From: Hyphomicrobiales bacterium
GTDB lineage: Bacteria > Pseudomonadota > Alphaproteobacteria > Rhizobiales > Rhizobiaceae
Length of the DNA: 64,000 bases
Direction of reading: 5' to 3'
Assembly: GCA_900467685.1 (NCBI GenBank)
Contig: UBQX01000001.1
Location: 1-64,000 of the forward strand
Position 1 is the stretch's first letter. The number at the start of each line of letters is the position of its first letter. This document shows, piece by piece, positions 49,213 through 58,709 of the stretch. The notes beneath the pieces are model-generated. The model saw only the letters and a list, made by a program, of their open reading frames with translations, had not been told where the DNA came from and did no database searches. The translations under genes were made by a program, and so were the position numbers.

Positions 49213-49241
49213 TTGACCTGGTTTTCATCCCTGGATGCTAC
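49213..49241 (+). promoter_or_regulatory. Candidate sigma-70-like promoter
   Basis: TTGACC at 49213..49218 and TGCTAC at 49236..49241 are 17 bases apart, ahead of the 49290 gene. The -10 is a weak match. It is the best candidate in the gap. Confidence 0.4.
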
Positions 49242-49289
49242 AGGTCTGGCGACGTATGTTGTTGTTACATATGGGGTTTTATATTCGTA

Positions 49290-49607
49290 ATGGCGATCGG
49301 ACCTGTTTCAGCCACACAGCCCGCGATGGCGCGAGAAATCCAGAACGCCTCGGCGGATCGTTTTGCGGTCCAGCAGATGGGGATCATGCAGGAGATCATC
49401 CAGGGCCGGAGCGCGGCGCAGCGGGCTTTCGTGGACTCGCATCCCGACACGCGCCAGGCCTTTGAAAGCATGATCAGTTCGCTCTATGCGCAGGGCAGTT
49501 CACACGCCAACGAGGCGGCGCGTCTGGCTGCGACCGTGCACGACATGCGCGCGGCCGCGAAGGCCTATATGGAAAACAACGGCACGCCGAAGATTTCTCC
49601 GAAGTGA
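49290..49607 (+). CDS. Small hypothetical protein
   Basis: 105 residues, helical, with repeated Met and Gln, beginning MAIGPVSATQPAMAREIQNA. No family recognised. It is convergent with the deaminase gene, with only 14 bases between them. Confidence 0.58.
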   Translation: MAIGPVSATQPAMAREIQNASADRFAVQQMGIMQEIIQGRSAAQRAFVDSHPDTRQAFESMISSLYAQGSSHANEAARLAATVHDMRAAAKAYMENNGTPKISPK

Positions 49608-49621
49608 AGGGGGGCTGGCGG

Positions 49622-50110
49622 TCAGCCCCAGAAACCTTCGTGTACCTTGGCGGATTCTTCCACCAGGATCGGGCCGATCACCTCGACCTTGCGCTGGCCG
49701 GCGGCGAAGACCACTTCGCACGGCAGGTCCAGCGTCGGGTTTTCCGGATGGTTGCCGGTGATTTCCTTGAGCTGCTTTTCCGTCATGCCGTAGACGCAGC
49801 GCTTGAGCCCGGTCCAGTAGATCGCGCCGGCGCACATGGCGCAGGGTTCGGCCGAGGTGTAGATCGTGCATTCCTTCAGAAGCTCATGCGGCAGCGTCGT
49901 CGAGGCGCGGGTCATGAGCACGCGTTCGGCATGGCCGGTCATGTCATGGTCGGGCATGTAGGCATTGTGCTGCGTCATCAGCACCTTACCATCCGGACCA
50001 ACGAGGATCGAGGCGAAGGGATGGTTGCCGGCGTCGCGCGCCTTCTGCGATTCGGCAATCGCAATCCGCAGCAACGCTTCGTGATCGAGTTCTTCGCATA
50101 TCATGGCCAT
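49622..50110 (-). CDS. Nucleoside deaminase (CMP/dCMP deaminase family)
   Basis: 162 residues from MAMICEELDHEALLRIAIAE. Zinc ligands are His in GHAERV and the two Cys of PCAMC; the Glu of HAE is the proton shuttle. Such proteins deaminate guanine, cytosine, adenosine or tRNA adenosine; the exact substrate cannot be read. AAAGGGG precedes the start. It is divergent from a LysR gene, which may control it. Confidence 0.87.
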   Translation of the reverse strand: MAMICEELDHEALLRIAIAESQKARDAGNHPFASILVGPDGKVLMTQHNAYMPDHDMTGHAERVLMTRASTTLPHELLKECTIYTSAEPCAMCAGAIYWTGLKRCVYGMTEKQLKEITGNHPENPTLDLPCEVVFAAGQRKVEVIGPILVEESAKVHEGFWG

Positions 50111-50276
50111 GGCCTTTATCCCCTTTTTCTGTGGCGCAATTGCCAGCGAACCGTCACACAGCCGATTCATTCCATTGCGCGAATTCATGCGGTGCGGAAG
50201 ACTTGCCTTGATCGGCGCGAAATTCAAGTCATTGTAGAGCCGGTTCCGTACGAATTGTTCGCACATTGGAAAGCGC

Positions 50277-51197
50277 ATGTCCCTCATTTCGCCAGCCGCA
50301 CTGCTCTTTGACGAAGTTGCCCGGCTCGGTTCGATCCGCAAGGCTGCCGAGCATCTGAATGTCTCGCCCTCCGCGCTCAACCGGCGCATCCTCAACCTCG
50401 AGGAGGATTACGGGCTGAAGCTCTTCGAACGGCTGCCGCGCGGCGTGCGGCTGACGGCAGCGGGCGAGGTGCTGATCGCCGATATCCGCAAATGGAAGGC
50501 GGATCAGGAGCGCTCCAAGGTGCGGCTGCAACAGTTGCAGGGTCTTCGGCGGGGCCATGTTTCCGTCGGGTTGATGGAGTGTCTGGCCGGTGATTTCGCC
50601 CGTACGCTGTTCGATGACATCCAGGCGCGGTTCCGCCAGTTCACGCTCGACATCTTTGTCGGGGGCACTGCGCTGATCACCGAGAAAATCCTCAACAGCG
50701 AGCTCGATCTTGCCGTCTGCTTCAATGTGCCGGACAGGCATAACCTGCGAAAACTAAAGGTGGTTGAGACACCGTCCGGGGTCATCGTCTCGAACGATCA
50801 TCCCCTGGCCGGCAGGCCAAACGTCCCGCTCTCGGAATGCATCAACTATCCTTTCATCCTTCCCGATTTCTCCATCGCTGCGCGGCGGCTGATCGATAGC
50901 GCCCTTGGGGCCTCGGGCGTCCAGACAGTGCCAAGTCTTGTCACGAATTCCACAGGTTTGATGAAGCGGCTGATCGCGGACAACCGGCACATCGCGTTTC
51001 TCAATGCCGGCAATCTCATGGACCTGCAAAGGGATGCCGGGCTCGAGTTCATTCCGCTTGCCGGACGGCTGCTTGCGCCGGAGGAACTGTCGCTCATCGC
51101 GCGCTCCAGCCAGGGCTTGAGTTCAGCAACCTCCGCGGTTGTCGATCTTATCAAGGCGCAAATGGACAGCTTGCCAATCGCGCCGAAAAGCGCTTAA
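50277..51197 (+). CDS. LysR family transcriptional regulator
   Basis: 306 residues. N-terminal winged helix: IRKAAEHLNVSPSALNRRIL. The effector domain follows with GHVSVGLMECLAGDFARTLF. It is divergent from the deaminase and upstream of the ABC operon. It probably senses a nucleobase-type ligand and acts on the 51205..51221 palindrome; that is inference from position. Confidence 0.9.
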   Translation: MSLISPAALLFDEVARLGSIRKAAEHLNVSPSALNRRILNLEEDYGLKLFERLPRGVRLTAAGEVLIADIRKWKADQERSKVRLQQLQGLRRGHVSVGLMECLAGDFARTLFDDIQARFRQFTLDIFVGGTALITEKILNSELDLAVCFNVPDRHNLRKLKVVETPSGVIVSNDHPLAGRPNVPLSECINYPFILPDFSIAARRLIDSALGASGVQTVPSLVTNSTGLMKRLIADNRHIAFLNAGNLMDLQRDAGLEFIPLAGRLLAPEELSLIARSSQGLSSATSAVVDLIKAQMDSLPIAPKSA

Positions 51198-51204
51198 TCT
51201 CAGT

Positions 51205-51221
51205 GTTGCAATTTTTGCAAC
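51205..51221. promoter_or_regulatory. Palindrome with LysR-box spacing before the ABC operon
   Basis: GTTGCAA and TTGCAAC are perfect inverted repeats with three T between them, containing a T-N11-A pair (51207..51219). It lies eight bases after the LysR stop and about 300 bases ahead of the ABC ATPase start. The rest of 51222..51514 shows no gene. Confidence 0.55.
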
Positions 51222-51514
51222 GCAACGAGCGAAACAATGTGCTTGTGTGCGGTGCGAAAGCCAGACCAACTAATGCACAAAATTAAAGCAGGGGAACTTG
51301 GTGTCGTTGCAGCAGTCTTGGAGTGGGAGTCCGTCTGGAGTCCGGGCTGAAATTCGGCGTCTTGCCGGATCGGTCGTCGCTTTCTTTAGTGTTTTCTTCT
51401 CCAGTCGGGGGGCTGGTTCAAATCATCTTCACGTATCGTCGATCTTGCCTTACGGTCTGAGTGCCGGCGGGCGAAGCGGCGTGCTCTTTGACGCGTCCGC
51501 GAGGGAGACTTTCA

Positions 51515-53083
51515 ATGGGAACTGAAGCGACCCCGCGGCTCGAGCTGAAGAGCATCACCAAGCGCTTTCCGGGCGTGCTGGCCAACGACCAGGTGAGCTT
51601 TTCCGTTCAGCCGGGCGAGATCCATGCGCTGCTCGGCGAAAACGGTGCTGGCAAGTCTACGCTCGTCAAGATGATCTACGGCATCATGCAGCCCGATGGC
51701 GGCGAAATCCGCTGGAACGGCGAGCGCATCGTGGTGGCAAACCCAAAAGCGGCCCGCAAGCTCGGCATCGGCATGGTGTTCCAGCACTTTTCGCTCTTCG
51801 AGGCGATGACGGTGCTGGAAAACATTGCGCTGGGCATGGATGCCAAGATCCCGGCGCGGGAGCTGGAAGCGCGCATCAAGGAGGTCATGACGCAATATGG
51901 CCTCAAGCTCGAGCCGCATCGCATCGTCTCGACGCTGTCCGTCGGCGAGCGCCAGCGCATCGAGATCGTGCGCGCGCTTCTGCTGAATCCGAAGCTTCTG
52001 ATCATGGACGAGCCGACGTCGGTTCTGACGCCGCAGGAGGTGGAGCAGCTCTTCATCGTTCTGCGCCAGCTCGCCAGTGAAGGCTGTTCCATCCTCTACA
52101 TTTCGCACAAGCTGCATGAGATCAAGGCGCTGTGCCACACCGCAACCATCCTGCGCGGCGGCAAGCTGGTCGATACCTGCAATCCGTCGGTCGAGACCTC
52201 GCGCTCCATGGCGGAGAAGATGATCGGCGGGAACCTCAAGACCATCGAGAAGGCGGAAGGCCGTACGGTTGGCCGCGAGAAGCTGATCGTCAACCGGCTG
52301 AACATGCCGGCCCGCTCGCATTTCGGCGTGTCGCTCAAGGACATTACCTTCACCGTCCGCGAGGGTGAGATTTTCGGCATCGCAGGAGTCGCGGGCAACG
52401 GGCAGAACGCGCTTCTGCTGGCGCTGTCGGGCGAAACGCTGACGGACGATCCCGGCGCGATTACCGTGGATGGCGCGCAGCTGGGACGCCTGACGGCGAA
52501 GCAGCGGCGGCTGGCCGGCGTTTCCTCGGTGCCTGAAGAGCGCAACGGCCATGCAGCCGTGCCAGAATTCACGCTGGCCGACAATTCGGTTCTCACCGCC
52601 CGCGACCGGCTCGGCATGGTCAAGGTCGGGCTGATCGACCACAAGGCGGCCAGGACTTATGCGGGCGAGGTGATCTCGACGTTTGCGGTGAAGGCGCTCG
52701 GGCCGGGCTCCACCGCGGGTTCGCTTTCGGGCGGCAACCTGCAGAAATACATCATGGGCCGCGAGATCATGCAGAACCCGGCGGTTCTGGTCGTTTCGCA
52801 GCCGACCTGGGGCGTGGATGCGGGCGCTGCAGCGGCCATCCATCAGGCGCTGGTCGATCTGGCCGCTGCCGGCTCGGCCATTGTCGTCATCAGCCAGGAC
52901 CTCGACGAACTTCTCTCGCTCTGCGACACACTCGCCGTCATCAACGAGGGGCGGTTGTCGCCTTCGATGAAGGTAGCGGATGCAGATATCGAAGAGATCG
53001 GTCTGCTCATGGGCGGTGTCCATGGCGACCCGGCCGCAACCGCAAACCTGCATCCGGAGCTGGCCCATGCGCATCAAGCTTGA
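51515..53083 (+). CDS. ABC transporter ATPase, BMP/nucleoside family, two-domain
   Basis: 522 residues from MGTEATPRLELKSITKRFPG. Two ABC cassettes: the first has Walker A GENGAGKST, signature LSVGERQRIEI and Walker B LLIMDEPTS; the second, degenerate, has GVAGNGQNAL for Walker A and a signature SLSGGNLQKY. This is the fused ATPase of ribose/nucleoside-type importers. GAGGGAGA precedes the start. It overlaps the first permease gene by 17 bases. Confidence 0.92.
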   Translation: MGTEATPRLELKSITKRFPGVLANDQVSFSVQPGEIHALLGENGAGKSTLVKMIYGIMQPDGGEIRWNGERIVVANPKAARKLGIGMVFQHFSLFEAMTVLENIALGMDAKIPARELEARIKEVMTQYGLKLEPHRIVSTLSVGERQRIEIVRALLLNPKLLIMDEPTSVLTPQEVEQLFIVLRQLASEGCSILYISHKLHEIKALCHTATILRGGKLVDTCNPSVETSRSMAEKMIGGNLKTIEKAEGRTVGREKLIVNRLNMPARSHFGVSLKDITFTVREGEIFGIAGVAGNGQNALLLALSGETLTDDPGAITVDGAQLGRLTAKQRRLAGVSSVPEERNGHAAVPEFTLADNSVLTARDRLGMVKVGLIDHKAARTYAGEVISTFAVKALGPGSTAGSLSGGNLQKYIMGREIMQNPAVLVVSQPTWGVDAGAAAAIHQALVDLAAAGSAIVVISQDLDELLSLCDTLAVINEGRLSPSMKVADADIEEIGLLMGGVHGDPAATANLHPELAHAHQA

Positions 53084-54161
53084 AAAGCGCCCCGAACCCT
53101 CGACGCTCATGGCGTTTGCGACGCCGATCGCATCCGTGCTGCTCACCATGGCCATCGGCGTCGTCGTGTTCGACGCGCTCGGCATCAAGGGCGAAAAGGC
53201 TGTCATCGACATCTTCCTGACGCCGCTGCTTTCCTCCTACAAGTGGCAGGACGTGGCGGTGAAGGCAGCCCCGCTGATCATCATCGCGCTCGGCCTTTCC
53301 ATCGGCAACCGCGCGCAGGTGTGGAACATCGGCGCCGAGGGGCAGTATGTCATCGGCGCGCTGGCTGCGGCCGGTGTCGGCATTGCGGCCGGCGGGGCAG
53401 GCGGGGGCTTGATCATCACGCTGATGATCCTGGCCGGCATTCTGGGCGGCACGTTCTGGGCGATGTTCCCGGCCTTTCTCAAGACCCGGCTCAACGTCAA
53501 TGAGATCCTGACCTCGCTGATGCTCACCTATGTGGCGCTGCAGGTGCTCGGTTATCTCGTCGGGGGACCGTGGAAGGATCCGAACGGGCGCAACTTCCCG
53601 GCAACCGCTCCGCTACAGCCGGATCAGACACTGCCGATCCTGTTTCCGGGAACGACGGTGCATCTCGGCGTCGCCATCGCGGTTGTTCTGCCCTTCGTCT
53701 TCTGGCTGATCATGTCGCGCTCGGTCTTCGGCTTCCAGATCCGCGTTGTCGGCAGTGCGCCGGATGCGGCGCGCCATGGCGGGTTCGATGCCAAGCAGAC
53801 GATCTGGCTGTCGCTGCTGATCGGCGGCGGCATGGCAGGCCTTGCCGGCGCGCTGGAGTTTGCAGGTTCGCTGAAGGCCATCAATCTCGGCTTCCCGTCG
53901 GGCTACGGCTTCACGGCCATCATCGTATCGTTCCTCGGGCGCCTGAACCCGATCGGCTGCCTCATTGCCGGCATCGTGCTGGCGGTGACCTATGTCGGCG
54001 GGCAGGTTGCGCAGACCACGGTGCATATCCCCAATTCCACGGCCGGCATTTTCCAGGCCATGATGCTGTTCTTCATTCTGGCGAGCGACATTCTCATCCG
54101 TTACCGGGTGCGCTTTGTCGGCAGCCCGAAAGCGGCACCCATTCCGGCGGCAGGAGAGTGA
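53067..54161 (+). CDS. ABC transporter permease, nucleoside/BMP type (first)
   Basis: 364 residues. Several membrane segments with AEGQYVIGALAAAGVGIAAG and GMAGLAGALEFAGSLKAINL. Matches YufP/NupB-type permeases of BmpA transporters. The start at 53067 lies in the ATPase 3' end. Confidence 0.9.
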   Translation: MRIKLEKRPEPSTLMAFATPIASVLLTMAIGVVVFDALGIKGEKAVIDIFLTPLLSSYKWQDVAVKAAPLIIIALGLSIGNRAQVWNIGAEGQYVIGALAAAGVGIAAGGAGGGLIITLMILAGILGGTFWAMFPAFLKTRLNVNEILTSLMLTYVALQVLGYLVGGPWKDPNGRNFPATAPLQPDQTLPILFPGTTVHLGVAIAVVLPFVFWLIMSRSVFGFQIRVVGSAPDAARHGGFDAKQTIWLSLLIGGGMAGLAGALEFAGSLKAINLGFPSGYGFTAIIVSFLGRLNPIGCLIAGIVLAVTYVGGQVAQTTVHIPNSTAGIFQAMMLFFILASDILIRYRVRFVGSPKAAPIPAAGE

Positions 54162-54164
54162 TCC

Positions 54165-55088
54165 ATGAGCACTGAATTCATCATCGCCGCCATCGTCACC
54201 ATCGTCGGCCTCACCACGCCGATCCTGCTGGCGGCACTCGGCGAGCTTGTCGTCGAAAAGGCCGGCGTCCTCAATCTCGGCGTCGAAGGCATGATGCTGA
54301 TGGGCGCGATCTGCGGCTTCGGCGCGACGGTCTCGACCTTCAATCCCTGGATCGGAATCCTGGGTGCGGCCGCCGGCGGGGCGCTGTCTTCCATGTTGTT
54401 TGCCGTTCTGGTTCTCGAGCTCAATTCGAACCAGGTGGCGACGGGGCTGGCGCTGACAATCTTCGGGACAGGCCTTTCGTCGCTGATGGGGCTTTCCTAT
54501 GTCGGCTTCATCGCTCCGGTCTTCGGCTCGATCTTCCCGGCCTCGCTTGCCAGCGATCCTTATCTCAAGGTCATCTTCGGCTATTCGCCGATCGTCTATT
54601 TTGCGCTCGCCATGGTGCCAATCGTCGCGTGGTTCCTGAAATCGACGCGGGCCGGCATGATCCTGCGCGCCGTCGGCGAGAACGACCTTTCGGCCCATTC
54701 CATCGGCTATTCGGTCAAGGGCGTGCGCTATGCGGCGATTGCCTTCGGCGGCGCGATGGCGGGCATTGGCGGGGCCTATTTCTCCATGGTCATCACGCCC
54801 ATGTGGGCCGAGAAGATGACGGCCGGTCGCGGCTGGATCGCGCTGGCGCTGGTCGTGTTCGCCGGCTGGCGGGCAGGGCGCCTGCTCGTTGGCGCCTATT
54901 TCTTCGGCATCCTGATGGCGCTCGAGCTTTACGCCAAGGCGGCGGGCTTCTCGTTCCTGCCGTCGCAGTTCTGGGCCGCAATGCCCTACCTCATGACGGT
55001 CGTCGCGCTTTCGGTCATCTCGATGCGCGACCGGTCGGGCGGCAACGCCCCGGCCTGCCTCGGCAAGCCGTTCCTTCCTTCAACCTGA
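54165..55088 (+). CDS. ABC transporter permease, nucleoside/BMP type (second)
   Basis: 307 residues. LGVEGMMLMGAICGFGATVS, GMILRAVGENDLSAHSIGY and LVVFAGWRAGRLLVGAYFFG match YufQ/NupC-type permeases. Pairs with the first permease and begins three bases after it. GGAGAG precedes the start. Confidence 0.9.
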   Translation: MSTEFIIAAIVTIVGLTTPILLAALGELVVEKAGVLNLGVEGMMLMGAICGFGATVSTFNPWIGILGAAAGGALSSMLFAVLVLELNSNQVATGLALTIFGTGLSSLMGLSYVGFIAPVFGSIFPASLASDPYLKVIFGYSPIVYFALAMVPIVAWFLKSTRAGMILRAVGENDLSAHSIGYSVKGVRYAAIAFGGAMAGIGGAYFSMVITPMWAEKMTAGRGWIALALVVFAGWRAGRLLVGAYFFGILMALELYAKAAGFSFLPSQFWAAMPYLMTVVALSVISMRDRSGGNAPACLGKPFLPST

Positions 55089-55113
55089 AACGCCCTGACG
55101 ATAGGAGTTCACC

Positions 55114-56196
55114 ATGGCTATCATTACCCGCCGTACATTCATGCAGGCAGCCGGCGCTGCCGCGACGCTGCCGGTGCTTGGCAACAAGGCTTTTGCGGCC
55201 GAAAAGATCAAGATCGGCTTCATCTTCCTCGGCCCCGTGGGCGACTACGGCTGGACCTGGGCGCATAACAAGGGCCGCGAACAGGTCGAGAAGGAACTCG
55301 GCGACAAGGTCGAGACCGTCTATGTCGAAAACGTGCAGGAAGACGCGTCCGCAATCCCGGTCATCCGCGACCTGGCACAGCAGGGCTGCAAGCTGATCTT
55401 CACGACCTCCTATGGCTACATGGACCAGACGGTTGCCGTCGCCAAGGAGTTCCCGAACGTCAAGTTCGAGCATTGCACGGGCTTCAAGCGCGCCGACAAC
55501 GTCGCGACCTATAACTCCAAGTTCCATGAAGGCCGCGCCGTTCTCGGCACGATCGCCGGCAAGATGTCGAAGACCGGCACGCTCGGCTATCTCGGCTCCT
55601 ACAAGGTTCCGGAAGTCGTTCTCGGCGTGAACTCCTTTGCTCTGGCCGCGCAGAAGCAGAACCCGAATGCCAAGGTCAAGCTCGTGCTCATCGACAGCTG
55701 GTTCGACCCGCCGAAGGAAGCTGCCGCGACCGAAACGCTGATCAACCTCGGCTGCGATATCGTCACGACCCACACTGACAGCCCCGGCCCGCTGCAGATC
55801 CTCGAGCAGAAGAAGCTCTACGGCTTCGGCCAGGGCGCCGACATGTCGCGCTTCGCACCGTCCGCCCACCTGACGGCGATCGAAGACATCTGGGGTCCTT
55901 ATTATGTCGAGCGCGTCAAGATGATTCTCGACGGCTCCTGGAAGTCGTCCGACACCTGGGACGGCATGAAGGAAGGCACTGTCGTGATCTCGCCCTACAA
56001 CAAGGTCATTCCGGACGACGTCAAGAAGATGGCTGACGACATCCAGAAGGGTTACAAGGACGGCTCCTACGACATCTTCAAGGGCCCGATCTATGACCAG
56101 GCCGGCACGCTGAAGGTCAAGGAAGGCGAGACGATGAAGCTTGCCGACCTCGCCGTGATAGACTGGTTCGTCAAGGGCGTCGAAAGCGCGGCGTAA
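55114..56196 (+). CDS. BMP family substrate-binding protein (nucleoside transport)
   Basis: 360 residues. N-terminal RRTFMQAAGAAATL is a twin-arginine signal, with likely cleavage after AFA. The mature part has KIGFIFLGPVGDYGWTWAHN and GCKLIFTTSYGYMDQTVAVA, the BMP (BmpA/PnrA) fold. It binds the substrate (probably a purine nucleoside) in the periplasm and hands it to the permeases. AGGAG lies nine bases before the ATG, and a terminator follows. Confidence 0.92.
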   Translation: MAIITRRTFMQAAGAAATLPVLGNKAFAAEKIKIGFIFLGPVGDYGWTWAHNKGREQVEKELGDKVETVYVENVQEDASAIPVIRDLAQQGCKLIFTTSYGYMDQTVAVAKEFPNVKFEHCTGFKRADNVATYNSKFHEGRAVLGTIAGKMSKTGTLGYLGSYKVPEVVLGVNSFALAAQKQNPNAKVKLVLIDSWFDPPKEAAATETLINLGCDIVTTHTDSPGPLQILEQKKLYGFGQGADMSRFAPSAHLTAIEDIWGPYYVERVKMILDGSWKSSDTWDGMKEGTVVISPYNKVIPDDVKKMADDIQKGYKDGSYDIFKGPIYDQAGTLKVKEGETMKLADLAVIDWFVKGVESAA

Positions 56197-56249
56197 TTAC
56201 CGAGGCAGCGCGCAGCTGCCCGGTGCTTGACCAGAACATGGAAAACGAG

Positions 56250-56277
56250 AAAGGCGGATTGTTCCGCCTTTTTCTTT
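56250..56277 (+). terminator. Rho-independent terminator of the ABC operon
   Basis: AAAGGCGGA (56250..56258) pairs with TCCGCCTTT (56263..56271) around TTGT, followed by TTCTTT. The gap 56278..56548 holds no gene; it is AT-rich and probably carries the promoter of the Tad-like pair. Confidence 0.88.
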
Positions 56278-56548
56278 GTGCGCGGGAACCGGTTGAAGTT
56301 CATCGCCATGACACATGGCGGCAGTCGAATAAAGACGCGTATCGAGACAATATATGTCATTTAGATTCAACTAATTTAGCTTATTCCGGCTCTCTTTACT
56401 CAGTATTTTGATTGCACTTCCGAATGTATCCGGAATAGACCGACTTTCGGTGCTTCGAAAGTGATGCAAGCGGCCAATTTTAATTGCCCGTTTAACTGTG
56501 CATAAACATAGGCCGCGTACTATGGGTACATTATCCAGGAGTATGAGA

Positions 56549-56968
56549 GTGCCCAGTTTTATATCGATGTTACGGCGCCGCGACGGTGCTTCCGCTGTCG
56601 AATTTGCCATCATCGCCCCGGTTTTTATTGTCGGTCTTTTATCGATGGTTGGCTATGCAATCTATTTGTCGGCATCAGCCAGCGTGCAGCAGATGACCGA
56701 GGAGGCGGCCCGCGCGGCTGTAGCCGGTCTGTCGCCGCAGGAGCGCCAGACGCTTGCGCAGAATGCTGTGGCTCTGTCGATGAAGAATCGAGCCTTCATC
56801 GACCCCAACAGGGTTGTCGTGACGGTCAGCGGTCAGGACACGGAACGCTACACAATCCAGGTGGCCTATGATTCTGCCGATCTGCCGATCTGGTCGCTCT
56901 TCACCTACGCACTCCCGTCGTCAAAGATGATCACGCGAACCTCGGTCATGCGCGTGGGAGGTGCCTGA
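56549..56968 (+). CDS. TadE-like pilus assembly protein
   Basis: 139 residues if started at GTG 56549, where AGGAG is correctly spaced; ATG 56543 is nearer the AGGAG and adds two residues. RRRDGASAVEFAIIAPVFIV is the TadE/TadG N-terminal hydrophobic signature. Periplasmic residues follow. TadE-like pseudopilins are used in type IV pilus and tight-adherence systems. Only TadE- and TadG-like genes are present here, without the rest of a tad cluster. Confidence 0.82.
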   Translation: MPSFISMLRRRDGASAVEFAIIAPVFIVGLLSMVGYAIYLSASASVQQMTEEAARAAVAGLSPQERQTLAQNAVALSMKNRAFIDPNRVVVTVSGQDTERYTIQVAYDSADLPIWSLFTYALPSSKMITRTSVMRVGGA

Positions 56969-56969
56969 G

Positions 56970-58703
56970 ATGGCCAATCTCTTCTCCCGATTTTTCACGT
57001 CTTGCCAAGGAAATGTCGCGGTCATGGCGGCCCTGTCGGCGCCGCTTGTGGTGGCTGGTCTTGCCGTCAGCGTCGACTATGCCGCACTTGTGAAGCAAAG
57101 GCGTTCCGAGCAGGCAACGGCCGATCTGGCTGCCATTGCCGCTGCTGCCGATCCAATGCAGGCCCGGATGCTTGTGCAACGCTACTTTGCCGACAATGGT
57201 TTGAACTACGCCGTCCAGGATGAGAGCGGCGTCTATATACCCGGTGGCCAATCCGTGTCGTCTATGCAGCAATTGAACACAAAGAAGGCTCCGGATTGCG
57301 TGGCGACGGTGGAGGCCGGTCATTACGAGCCCGATCCGTCTTTGCCGGTCGCGGCGCGGTTCCAGACCGGCGCGCAGTCGCCGGACGCCGTACGGGTCAA
57401 GCAAAGCTGCCGCGGCCGTCTCTACTTCGCCTCCGCTATGATACCGGAGCCGACAATTGATGTTGCCGCGACGGCTTCCTCGCGAAAGCTTGCCTCTTAC
57501 TGGATCGGCAGCCGGGCCGGCAGCATCGACGGCGGACTGGCCAATGCCGTCTTCGGCGCGCTTTTCGGCACGACAGTGTCTTTGAAGGTCGTCGACTACA
57601 ACGCGCTCATGAGTGCGAATGTCGATATCCTTTCCACGCTCAAGACGCTTGGCACCAACATCAATATGTCGGCCGTCACTTATGACGATCTGCTGGACGC
57701 GGACATTACGCTCGGCCAGTTTTTCAAGGCCATTCGCGTTGGCGGAAACGTTAACGGGACGGTCCAGGCGACCTTGCGGACGCTTGAGGCAACCGTCGGT
57801 CGCAGCAATCGGACGATCAAGCTTTCGCAGATTCTCAACCTTGCTTCGATCGGCAAGCAGCAGGTGGGCACCGGTTATGGCAGCGACGCGACCGCAGATG
57901 CCTATAGCCTCATCAGGGCCGCTGCCGCCGTCTCCAATGGACAGCACCAGGTCGAAATCAACTTCGACTTCACGCTGCCGGGGATCGGAAACGCCAATTT
58001 CAGGCTGATGGTCGGTGAACCGCCGGTCGGTGCCCAGTCGGTCGCGATCAATTTGCCCGGTTCGCTGGTGCGCACGGCGCAAATCCGAACCATGGTCACA
58101 TTCACGCAAGGCGCTCTGCCTTCTCTTGCCGGTATCTCGCTGAGAGTTCCGATCTTCATGGAAGTGGCAAATAGCGAAGCGCGTCTGGCTGGCATCCAGT
58201 GCAATGCAAATGGCGTCGCGTCGGTGAAGGTTGAAACATATCCCGGTGTTGCCGAGTTGACTGTCGGGGAGGTGGACCAGAATGCGTTCATCAATTTCGG
58301 CAACAAGCCGCGTGTGACGCCGGCCACGCTGATTTCCGCACCGGGTGTTGCGGTCACCGGTTCGGCTCAGGTCGATGTCAATAACATGATCGGGTCGCTG
58401 CTGGACTTCTCCCGCTCCGATATCGATACGGGCAAGGTGAAGAATGCCAGCGTTACCACGCCCTTCACATCCTACATGTCCAGCATCATCAAGAACCTGA
58501 ACCTCAACGTGAAGGTGGGTGGTGTTGGCTTCAGCCTGCCGCCAGACGTTTATCGCAAAGCCGTCATTGGGGCGCTTTCCAACATGAGTATACCTGCCGA
58601 TCAGCTGCTGGGCGCGTTCATGTTTATCTGGGGCATCAAGATCGGCGAGGCGGATGTGGCCGTCACCGGCGCATCGTGCTCCACGCCGTCTCTGGTCCTG
58701 TAA
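56970..58703 (+). CDS. TadG-like pilus assembly protein
   Basis: 577 residues. The N-terminus GNVAVMAALSAPLVVAGLAV is the TadG-type transmembrane anchor (TadE/G signature without RDG). The large periplasmic part has no von Willebrand motif I can find, so this is a divergent, Tad-like secreted domain. The start at 56970 has GGGAGG nine bases upstream; an in-frame GTG at 56961 is too close. Confidence 0.75.
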   Translation: MANLFSRFFTSCQGNVAVMAALSAPLVVAGLAVSVDYAALVKQRRSEQATADLAAIAAAADPMQARMLVQRYFADNGLNYAVQDESGVYIPGGQSVSSMQQLNTKKAPDCVATVEAGHYEPDPSLPVAARFQTGAQSPDAVRVKQSCRGRLYFASAMIPEPTIDVAATASSRKLASYWIGSRAGSIDGGLANAVFGALFGTTVSLKVVDYNALMSANVDILSTLKTLGTNINMSAVTYDDLLDADITLGQFFKAIRVGGNVNGTVQATLRTLEATVGRSNRTIKLSQILNLASIGKQQVGTGYGSDATADAYSLIRAAAAVSNGQHQVEINFDFTLPGIGNANFRLMVGEPPVGAQSVAINLPGSLVRTAQIRTMVTFTQGALPSLAGISLRVPIFMEVANSEARLAGIQCNANGVASVKVETYPGVAELTVGEVDQNAFINFGNKPRVTPATLISAPGVAVTGSAQVDVNNMIGSLLDFSRSDIDTGKVKNASVTTPFTSYMSSIIKNLNLNVKVGGVGFSLPPDVYRKAVIGALSNMSIPADQLLGAFMFIWGIKIGEADVAVTGASCSTPSLVL

Positions 58704-58709
58704 CGTCGC

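Noticed and set aside
51222-51514. Riboswitch ahead of the ABC operon
   Set aside because: I looked for purine-type core elements and saw none; the leader has no clear conserved fold.
51512-53212. Minus-strand ORF of 566 codons over the ABC ATPase
   Set aside because: Antisense shadow of an ATPase with intact Walker motifs; no domain and skewed composition.
53613-54698. Minus-strand ORF over the two permeases
   Set aside because: Very rich in Arg, Asp and Gln with no domain; permease frames are convincing.
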